Origin: Clostridia bacterium
Lineage (GTDB): Bacteria > Bacillota > Clostridia > Saccharofermentanales > UBA5734
NCBI GenBank assembly: GCA_018056585.1
Contig: JAGPFK010000012.1
Location: 1 to 12,172 of the forward strand
Direction: 5' to 3'
DNA: 12,172 nucleotides
In this document: positions 6,826 to 12,172 of the stretch, one piece after another
Layout: each line of letters begins with the position of its first letter
Position numbering within the stretch: the first letter of the stretch is position 1
The notes under the pieces: model-generated
Seen by the model: the letters and a program-made list of their open reading frames with translations, nothing else
Told to the model about the DNA's origin: nothing
Database searches by the model: none
Program-made: the position numbers and the translations under genes

Positions 6826-7721
6826 TGATCCCTCATGCAGATCAAAAAAATGAGAAAAAGAGCTGGTTGTCAGAGGATACACGCCAATTCGAAAATAATT
6901 TATCGGATGAAGCGCTTGCCCGGATGGCCAATCGGCTGAGACTGGATGTTATTTTCAGCATTTACCTTGCCGGTGACGGTCATCCGGGGCCATCGATGTC
7001 AATCGCCGAGATTATTGCTCATTTGTATTTCAGGACTTTACGCATCGATCCGAAAAATCCTGACTGGCCGCAGCGCGACCGGCTGATTTTATCTAAAGGA
7101 CATGCTTGTCCGATTCTGTATGCCGCCTTGGCCCGCCGCGGCTATTTCCCTGTGGAGCAGCTAGCCGGGCTCCGTTCATTCTACAGTCATTTGCAAGGGC
7201 ATCCTGACATGTTAAAAACGCCAGGTGTTGATATGACTTCTGGATCACTTGGAAACGGCATTGCGCTGGCTGCCGGCATGGCCATAGCCGGGCGTTTGCT
7301 GGATTATGACAGCCGTTACTATGTGATCACCGGCGACGGCGAATTATCAGAAGGCGCGATCTGGGAGGGTGTTTCCATTGCGGCTCATCACAAACTGGAT
7401 CGCCTGATCGTCTTTGTTGATGCCAATCACATGCAGAGCGGCGGACCCGTTGAAAGGGTCAGCGGCTTGTATCCGCTTGCGCCGAAGTTCTCCGCATTTG
7501 GGTGGCAGGTTATAGAAATTGATGGTCACGATATGTCAGCGATTGGCCGGGCCATAGAGATGGCTCACAATGAAAAAGAACAACCAACAGCTATTTTATG
7601 CCACACAGTGAAAGGAAAAGGGATTCCCTATATGGAAGGGGATAACAGCTGGCATAAACGGGTGCCGACAGCATCTGAAGTTGAAGAAGCCATACGGGCG
7701 CTTGGGAGTGATTGTTTATGA
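6825..7721 (+). CDS. Transketolase, N-terminal subunit (TPP-binding)
   Basis: 298 residues. ATG 6825 follows AAGGAGG (6810-6816) at 8 bases and overlaps the previous stop by one base (TGATG); the longer reading from 6777 is rejected because it runs through that gene. It carries the thiamine diphosphate domain: DGHPGPSMS, LILSKGHACPILYAAL, LQGHPDM, MTSGSLGNGIALAAGMA, then GDGELSEG (170-177) and N201 29 residues beyond the first Asp-region Gly. This is the GDG-x(about 28)-N metal/TPP motif. Split transketolases of this kind pair with a C-terminal subunit, which follows immediately. They transfer two-carbon ketol units between sugars. Known split pairs include pentose-phosphate enzymes, apulose-4-phosphate transketolase (AptA/AptB) and the sulfosugar transketolase SqwGH. 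The operon setting with an isomerase suggests a dedicated catabolic role rather than housekeeping. Confidence 0.96.
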   Translation: MIPHADQKNEKKSWLSEDTRQFENNLSDEALARMANRLRLDVIFSIYLAGDGHPGPSMSIAEIIAHLYFRTLRIDPKNPDWPQRDRLILSKGHACPILYAALARRGYFPVEQLAGLRSFYSHLQGHPDMLKTPGVDMTSGSLGNGIALAAGMAIAGRLLDYDSRYYVITGDGELSEGAIWEGVSIAAHHKLDRLIVFVDANHMQSGGPVERVSGLYPLAPKFSAFGWQVIEIDGHDMSAIGRAIEMAHNEKEQPTAILCHTVKGKGIPYMEGDNSWHKRVPTASEVEEAIRALGSDCL

Positions 7722-8671
7722 GCGGCGGTCAACAACAGATCAAAAGTACACGTGAAGCGTTCATCCAGGCTTTAATGGAAATTGGAGCCAGAGATAAGCG
7801 CTGTGTGCTGATCTCAGCAGACTCATTGAAGGCGGCCAGAGGTACGCCGTTTTCTGATCGATGGCCTGAAAGAGTGATTGAAACGGGCATCGCTGAACAG
7901 GGCGCACTAAATGTTGCGGCCGGAGCCGCCGCCATGGGGTTCATTCCTTATGTTGTCACCTACGCCGGCTTTATTACGATGCGTGCCTGTGAGCAAATGC
8001 GTACCTTTATTGCTTATCCCAATTTGCCTGTTCGCCTGGTTGGACTCAATGGCGGTCTTTTAGGCGGCGAACGCGAAGGGGTGACTCATCAGTTCTATGA
8101 AGATCTTGCAATCACACGTTCTATCCCAGGGTTTACAGTTCTATCCCCTTCAGATGCCGATGCCGTATATTATGCCACACTGGCGACAGCTGAAATAAAG
8201 GGACCGCTTTATATGCGCTTGGGCAGCGGCCGGGAGCCAGTGTCAGCGGTTCCTGTGAGGCCTGGCTATGATCCATACCCCGTACGTAAAGTCGTTGATT
8301 ACGGAAATGATGTGGCTCTTTTTTCAACAGGCTTTGTTTTAAACCGGGTGATCGATGCTGCTCTGAAGCTGCAATCACAAGGCATTGGATGCCAGGTGAT
8401 TGATGTGGCTGTGCTCAAGCCGTTGGATCAATCCGGAATTCTTGAGGTTATCCAACAAGTGAAAGCTGTGGTGACGATCGAAGACCATCAAATCAATGGC
8501 GGTCTGGGCAGTGCACTCGCGGAGTTTTCGGGCGAACAGCATCCGTTACCGCTGAAGCGCATTGGGTTAGCCGATACTTTCGGCCGTTCCGGCTTGCCGG
8601 ATGAATTGCTTGATGCCTACGGTATCTCTAGAGAAGCGATCGTATCCGCCGCACGTGCGCTTCTGGACTGA
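7718..8671 (+). CDS. Transketolase, C-terminal subunit
   Basis: 317 residues. ATG 7718 follows GGGAGTG (7704-7710) and overlaps the N subunit stop by four bases (ATGA), typical of subunits made in equal amounts. A TTG two codons earlier is less likely. The pyrimidine-binding domain has the residue that activates TPP, E60 in ETGIAEQGALNVAAG. It continues with YVVTYAGFITMRACEQMR and GLNGGLLGGEREGVTHQ (partly the substrate channel), then the transketolase C-terminal domain with DVALFSTGFVLNRVIDAA, VIDVAVLKPLD, VTIEDHQINGGLGSALAE and a closing DTFGRSGLPDELL. Together with the preceding subunit it makes one complete enzyme. It is the last catabolic gene of the operon; no clear intrinsic terminator follows before the next promoter. 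Substrate specificity cannot be read from these motifs. Confidence 0.96.
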   Translation: MSGGQQQIKSTREAFIQALMEIGARDKRCVLISADSLKAARGTPFSDRWPERVIETGIAEQGALNVAAGAAAMGFIPYVVTYAGFITMRACEQMRTFIAYPNLPVRLVGLNGGLLGGEREGVTHQFYEDLAITRSIPGFTVLSPSDADAVYYATLATAEIKGPLYMRLGSGREPVSAVPVRPGYDPYPVRKVVDYGNDVALFSTGFVLNRVIDAALKLQSQGIGCQVIDVAVLKPLDQSGILEVIQQVKAVVTIEDHQINGGLGSALAEFSGEQHPLPLKRIGLADTFGRSGLPDELLDAYGISREAIVSAARALLD

Positions 8672-8707
8672 ACCGTTCTGAAAAAAGCGATAAAAGGCAG
8701 TGTGTTC

Positions 8708-8736
8708 TTGCTCTGATGCAGATATCACTCTATACT
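8708..8736 (+). promoter_or_regulatory. Sigma-A type promoter for the two regulator genes
   Basis: -35 TTGCTC (8708-8713), 17-base spacer, -10 TATACT (8731-8736). Transcription would begin near 8742-8744, which rules out the in-frame ATG at 8741 as a start. A TGCTC/GAGCA inverted pair (8709-8713 and 8737-8741) flanks the promoter and could be an operator half-site pair, but is short. Confidence 0.75.
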
Positions 8737-8767
8737 GAGCATGGATCAAGGAAAGCGGAGGGATAGT

Positions 8768-9529
8768 ATGGAAAATGAAAACAAGGCGGCCAACAGTATT
8801 CTTCAGCCGATGTCGACACAATCGGTTGTTGATCGGATTGTTGAACGAATCACCAATGCGATCATCAGCGGTGAGCTTAAACCAGGCGATAAAATACCCA
8901 CTGAAATAGAACTGAGCGAATCGATTGGTGTCGGACGCAATTCCATCCGCGAAGCGATTAAGATTCTCGTTTCTTTGGGCGTCCTCGAGATCCGGCGAGC
9001 AGAAGGAACATTTGTCTGTGATCATTTTAATGATCGCATGTTGGATCCTTTGGTTTATGGGTTAATCCTCGAAAAAGATGCTTCGCATGAGATCATTGAG
9101 CTCCGTCGTGTTTTTGAAACTGGCGTTCTGGAGAAGGTCATTCGCTGCGTGACTGATGAACAAATGGCATGGATTGAGGAGGCTTTTCATGACATCAAGC
9201 GTGCCGTTGAAAACACCGATGTATCAGTTGATCAGGTTCTGGAGGCGGATATTGCGTTTCATCGGGTTTTGGTTCGGATTACTAACAATCACTTAATAGA
9301 GCGGGTCAGCAACATGATCGAGCGGCTGACTGTTCCCTCTCGTCGCCGGACCATCCAGCGGATGTTATCAATCGATCAGGGTCGGCCTATGATTGAGCTT
9401 CATGCCGAATTGGTTCATTTAATCCGAAAGCGGGATGTGATGGGCATTTCGGAAGCCATGGCGAATCATTTTAGTTTCTGGACGCACGAGGTGAGCGGAA
9501 ATCTTTCTGCAGCAGATGATTCTGAGTGA
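8768..9529 (+). CDS. GntR-family transcriptional regulator, FadR subfamily
   Basis: 253 residues from ATG 8768, preceded by GGAGGG (8757-8762). N-terminal winged helix about 15-80: VVDRIVERITNAIISGELKPGD, TEIELSESIGVGRNSIREAI, LVSLGVLEIRRAEGTFV. C-terminal all-helical FCD ligand domain about 95-245, with the metal ligands of the family in place: D161, H165 (EADIAFHR), H212 (ELHAEL) and H234 (MANHF). FCD domains bind small carboxylates or sugar-derived metabolites and usually make the protein a repressor relieved by ligand. It probably controls the adjacent catabolic operon, with the inverted repeat at 4861-4883 as a possible site, and perhaps itself. It is followed after 11 bases by the AraC-type sensor, so both are likely on one transcript. 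Confidence 0.95.
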   Translation: MENENKAANSILQPMSTQSVVDRIVERITNAIISGELKPGDKIPTEIELSESIGVGRNSIREAIKILVSLGVLEIRRAEGTFVCDHFNDRMLDPLVYGLILEKDASHEIIELRRVFETGVLEKVIRCVTDEQMAWIEEAFHDIKRAVENTDVSVDQVLEADIAFHRVLVRITNNHLIERVSNMIERLTVPSRRRTIQRMLSIDQGRPMIELHAELVHLIRKRDVMGISEAMANHFSFWTHEVSGNLSAADDSE

Positions 9530-9540
9530 AAGGAATTGAA

Positions 9541-11811
9541 ATGAAAAGGCGCTTTAAGCTGCCGTTCTTGCACAAACTGCTGCTGACTTATCTTTTTGCC
9601 CTCCTGCTGCCTATCGCTTTAATGGGTCAGCAGACATGGAATGGCTACCAAAAGACATTGGAGCAAGAGATTATCCAAACCAACGGTCAATTGTTGGCTG
9701 ATTTTTCTTCTGTTATCAGCTTAAAAATGTATGAGTTGGAACAGATCGCAATCAATCTTGATATCAATCCCCAGCTGCGCCCGTTTGCTGTAACAGCCAC
9801 GCCATATGGCACGGTCCGCGCCATTCAGTCTTTGGCGCAGTATCGGTCCACCAACACTTTTATCTATGAAATAGGCTATTATATCCGAGGCCGCGATTAT
9901 CTGTATACGAGCCTGGCGGCCTACCCCATCGAGCAGTTTTTACAAAATTTCTTTGAGCGGCCTGATCTTTCTGATGAACAATTAAAAGACCTTTTAGAAA
10001 ACAGCCGATATCCGGTGATTCTGCCTTCTTCAAATACTCTATTCGTTCGTTCCGATGCTCGTCTGATGATCTTTATTTATCCTTTGCCTGCAGCAGGAGA
10101 GCCTTATGCGACGGCTGTGTTTTTTATCGATGAAGAAAAGATCAACAGCATGCTGCAAAGTGTCTTTAATCGAAAAAATGACAGTATCTTTATGCTGGAC
10201 AATAACGGAACTGTTCTGCTTTCTTTACCTTTGAATCAAGAGTTGCCAGACCTGACTGCTTTGATTGATGAGATAACCGCAAAAGGCCAATCGACGAAAC
10301 AAGATATTCATTCGGCCGTTTTGCCGGTTTGTGGGACAGATTCAGTCGTGACTTATATAGAAGGAGGCTATCGCGGCACCCAATTTCTTGCTATCTCACC
10401 ACTTGATGAAATCATGGCGCCTGCCATACAGCAGCAACGCCGTTTTTTTATTACCTTGGGAATTGTGGCACTAGTTGGTTTGAGCGTGATTGTGTTGTCG
10501 CTGTCTGTGACTTATACACCTCTGCGGCACCTCTTCTACAAGGTGCGAGCTTACCAGGACGATCCATTTGGACGCGGCAATGAAATTCAGTTGATTGGGC
10601 GCATGTTGGACCAGATCCAGGATGACAACAGACGGATGCGAGAAATCATAAAAGAAAGTGCCTCGGACGTCCGTACCGCTTTTTTATTTGATCTGATCAG
10701 TGGTCTTGTTGACGATGAACTGGTCCTGCAGCAGCGGGCAAATCTGGCCGGAATTTGCCTTTATGGAGAAGCTTATGCTGCTCTGGCTTTATTAATTGAA
10801 AATGATGGCGCTTTGGAAAGGCAATGTGAAAATCGAGAAAATGAATTGATCATGTCTGAAGGCGTTCGCTTTTATCTGACGCGGCCTATGGGGGACCGGA
10901 TTGTACCAGTTGTTGCGATATTAAACAGCAACGATCCTGATTTATATTCAAATGCGATCCATACGCTACGCCAATTTATTGAAAGTAAAAATATGGTTGC
11001 GACAATAGGCGTTGGCGCTCTTGAAGAGACACCTAAAAATATTGCAACAAGTTGGCAGCAAGCGGTTGAAGCGCTCAGCCATCGCTTTGTTGAAGGAAAG
11101 GGAAGTACCCTTATTTATGAAGATTTAAAACAGAAAACCCATATTTTACCTTGGTACCCGAATCAGGAAATCGACGATCTCATCCGGGGGATTTCATCCG
11201 GGCAGAAAGACATGATCAAAGAGGCGATTGATTCGGTCCTGCAGCAAATCAGTGTCCGAAATCTAGGCATTTTTGCAGCCAGATGCCTTTGCTATGATTT
11301 GATTAATACGGTGGTACGTGTTGTTGTCAGTCAAAACGTGAAAATAGATGTGGTTGAAGAGCAACTGGCGGATATGATTCGCCTTCCTCAGACGGAAACA
11401 ATTCAGCAACTGGGTGATTATCTGGTCACTTTTTGTACCCGGCTGAGTGAACAGATGTGCAAAACGCATGATCACCGGCTTGAGAAGATGCTGACTTACT
11501 TGAATGAGCATATTCATGACAGCGATTTTTCCGTTTACAAAATGGCAGACGAGTTGAATATCTCCTATTCTTATTTAAATCGCATCTTTAGCCAGGCAAC
11601 GGGGAAAACCGTTCTGGATTATCTGACGGACAGGCGCCTTCAATGGGTTAAGCAACAGCTGAGGGAGACAGATCGGCCGATCAAGGATATCATTTTAGAG
11701 GCAGGGTATAATGATATTCCGAATTTCAGCCGCAAATTCAAACAGCGAGAAGGAATTTCGCCCCGTCAATACCGTGAGAAATACAGACTTTCTGATAATG
11801 AGGAGAAGTGA
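9541..11811 (+). CDS. Membrane-anchored sensor with AraC-type DNA-binding domain
   Basis: 756 residues. ATG 9541 follows AAAGGA (9529-9534) by 6 bases; an in-frame GTG at 9526 overlaps the upstream stop but has no site. Positively charged start (KRRFKLP), first membrane helix about 12-30 (LLLTYLFALLLPIALMG), an outside sensor region about 31-300 of Cache-like character, second membrane helix about 302-325 (FFITLGIVALVGLSVIVLSL), a HAMP-like linker to about 375, a cytoplasmic middle region, and two AraC helix-turn-helix motifs about 648-748 (FSVYKMADELNISYSYLNRIF, then IKDIILEAGYNDIPNFSRKFK and GISPRQYREKY). Such one-component regulators, common in Firmicutes, sense an extracellular sugar or binding protein and activate glycan-use genes. 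There is no phosphoacceptor or kinase domain. The 3' end is overlapped by the convergent GH140 gene. Confidence 0.93.
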   Translation: MKRRFKLPFLHKLLLTYLFALLLPIALMGQQTWNGYQKTLEQEIIQTNGQLLADFSSVISLKMYELEQIAINLDINPQLRPFAVTATPYGTVRAIQSLAQYRSTNTFIYEIGYYIRGRDYLYTSLAAYPIEQFLQNFFERPDLSDEQLKDLLENSRYPVILPSSNTLFVRSDARLMIFIYPLPAAGEPYATAVFFIDEEKINSMLQSVFNRKNDSIFMLDNNGTVLLSLPLNQELPDLTALIDEITAKGQSTKQDIHSAVLPVCGTDSVVTYIEGGYRGTQFLAISPLDEIMAPAIQQQRRFFITLGIVALVGLSVIVLSLSVTYTPLRHLFYKVRAYQDDPFGRGNEIQLIGRMLDQIQDDNRRMREIIKESASDVRTAFLFDLISGLVDDELVLQQRANLAGICLYGEAYAALALLIENDGALERQCENRENELIMSEGVRFYLTRPMGDRIVPVVAILNSNDPDLYSNAIHTLRQFIESKNMVATIGVGALEETPKNIATSWQQAVEALSHRFVEGKGSTLIYEDLKQKTHILPWYPNQEIDDLIRGISSGQKDMIKEAIDSVLQQISVRNLGIFAARCLCYDLINTVVRVVVSQNVKIDVVEEQLADMIRLPQTETIQQLGDYLVTFCTRLSEQMCKTHDHRLEKMLTYLNEHIHDSDFSVYKMADELNISYSYLNRIFSQATGKTVLDYLTDRRLQWVKQQLRETDRPIKDIILEAGYNDIPNFSRKFKQREGISPRQYREKYRLSDNEEK

Positions 11812-12172
11812 CAACCAACGTCCAGTCCTGACGGTCAGGTTTGATGACAGTTATGTGATTTTCATTTGCCATAACATGTTGAACGGAGGAGAAAACGCCC
11901 AGCCGTGGATCATACCAGCCAAATAACGGATTCGGCCAGTCTGCCAGATCAGAAGGCAGGACAATATTCTCTCCCTGATAACTGTAAGCCAGAATAAATT
12001 CCGGCCCCTTCATAAGGGCTAAGTGTTGATAATAACGAGGCTCTTGACACAGAAACAGGCCACGACGTTGCTCGCTTTCAAAGCAGTGGATCAGGAGGCA
12101 CAGCGCGGACATTTGTGATGCGCCCGGTGCATTGAGTGCATCGGCCCAGTATGTTTTACAACCGTAAGCCGG
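11738..12172 (-). CDS. GH140/DUF4038 family glycosidase (apiosidase-like), C-terminal end; rest outside window
   Basis: The frame stays open to the right edge, so this is the last 144 residues of a larger protein. It begins PAYGCKTYWADALNAPGASQM, the end of the catalytic TIM barrel in DUF4038 proteins, and continues into the small beta-sandwich labelled putative collagen-binding domain: FILAYSYQGENI, LFGWYDPRLGVFSS and DWTLVVTS. The characterised GH140 enzyme removes apiose from the backbone in rhamnogalacturonan II breakdown; other DUF4038 members have unknown substrates. Catalytic residues are not in view. About 25 residues run past the usual domain end (VTSPHYQKVC onward), and this tail is coded by DNA that is also the end of the AraC gene on the other strand, a 74-base convergent overlap. 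The family is assigned from the C-terminal domain only. Confidence 0.8.
   Translation of the reverse strand, partial: PAYGCKTYWADALNAPGASQMSALCLLIHCFESEQRRGLFLCQEPRYYQHLALMKGPEFILAYSYQGENIVLPSDLADWPNPLFGWYDPRLGVFSSVQHVMANENHITVIKPDRQDWTLVVTSPHYQKVCISHGIDGAKFLLAV
11827..11839. other. Short perfect inverted repeat between convergent gene ends
   Basis: CCTGAC and GTCAGG flank a single G, just after the AraC stop and inside the GH140 coding sequence. In RNA it would give a 5-bp stem with a 3-base loop followed by only TTT. It could act as a weak transcription stop for the AraC gene, but the U-tract is poor and it may be chance within coding sequence. Confidence 0.3.

Noticed and set aside
7752..7762. 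TGAAGCGTTCA as a possible catabolite repression (cre) site
   Set aside because: It is shorter than the 14-base cre consensus and lies inside the transketolase C subunit; it is likely chance.
8672..8707. Possible intrinsic terminator after the transketolase genes (CTGAAAAAAGCG region)
   Set aside because: I found no stable GC-rich stem followed by a T-run; the visible A-run is on the wrong strand for ending the operon.
8567..9025. 152-codon open frame on the minus strand across the transketolase end and the GntR gene
   Set aside because: It lies antisense to two well-supported genes and across the predicted promoter, and its translation has no recognisable family features.

Overview
The window looks like chromosomal DNA of a Bacillota (Firmicutes) bacterium, probably a carbohydrate-degrading anaerobe or soil/gut species. 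The reasons are the strong AAGGAGG-type ribosome binding sites, tightly packed co-directional genes, a membrane-anchored AraC-type sensor-regulator of the kind common in Clostridia and Paenibacillus, and a two-subunit (split) transketolase. Base composition is moderate and looks uniform. I see no RNA genes, mobile elements, repeats arrays or CRISPR, and no gene-free stretch over 300 bases.

Layout. (1) 2-4809, plus strand: the C-terminal part of a GH42 beta-galactosidase, a uroporphyrinogen-decarboxylase-fold protein (URO-D/MtaA-like), a GH43-like five-bladed propeller glycosidase, and a GH127 beta-L-arabinofuranosidase-type enzyme. None of the three with a visible N-terminus shows a signal peptide, so they probably act in the cytoplasm on imported oligosaccharides. 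(2) 4830-8671: a clear sigma-A promoter and a 23-bp inverted repeat, then a four-gene run with ATGA or TGATG junctions: a xylose-isomerase-like TIM-barrel isomerase/epimerase, a divergent transaldolase-like protein, and the N- and C-terminal transketolase subunits. (3) 8708-11811: a second promoter of the same shape, then a FadR-type GntR regulator followed 11 bases later by a membrane sensor with an AraC output domain. (4) 11738-12172, minus strand: the C-terminal end of a GH140/DUF4038 (apiosidase-family) glycosidase, convergent with and overlapping the AraC gene.

How it may fit together. The glycosidases would release pentose-type or branched sugars (arabinofuranose, galactose, perhaps apiose or aceric acid) from a pectic or arabinogalactan-type glycan or plant glycoside. 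The isomerase, transaldolase-like protein and split transketolase would convert a released sugar to central intermediates, and the two regulators would sense an outside ligand (AraC sensor) and an inside metabolite (FadR type). GH140 beside a TIM-barrel isomerase and a split transketolase resembles known D-apiose utilisation (apiose isomerase, then apulose-4-phosphate transketolase AptA/AptB), but no sugar kinase or transporter is in the window. The substrate is therefore an inference. The catalytic-residue changes in the transaldolase-like and GH127 proteins are the most informative oddities.
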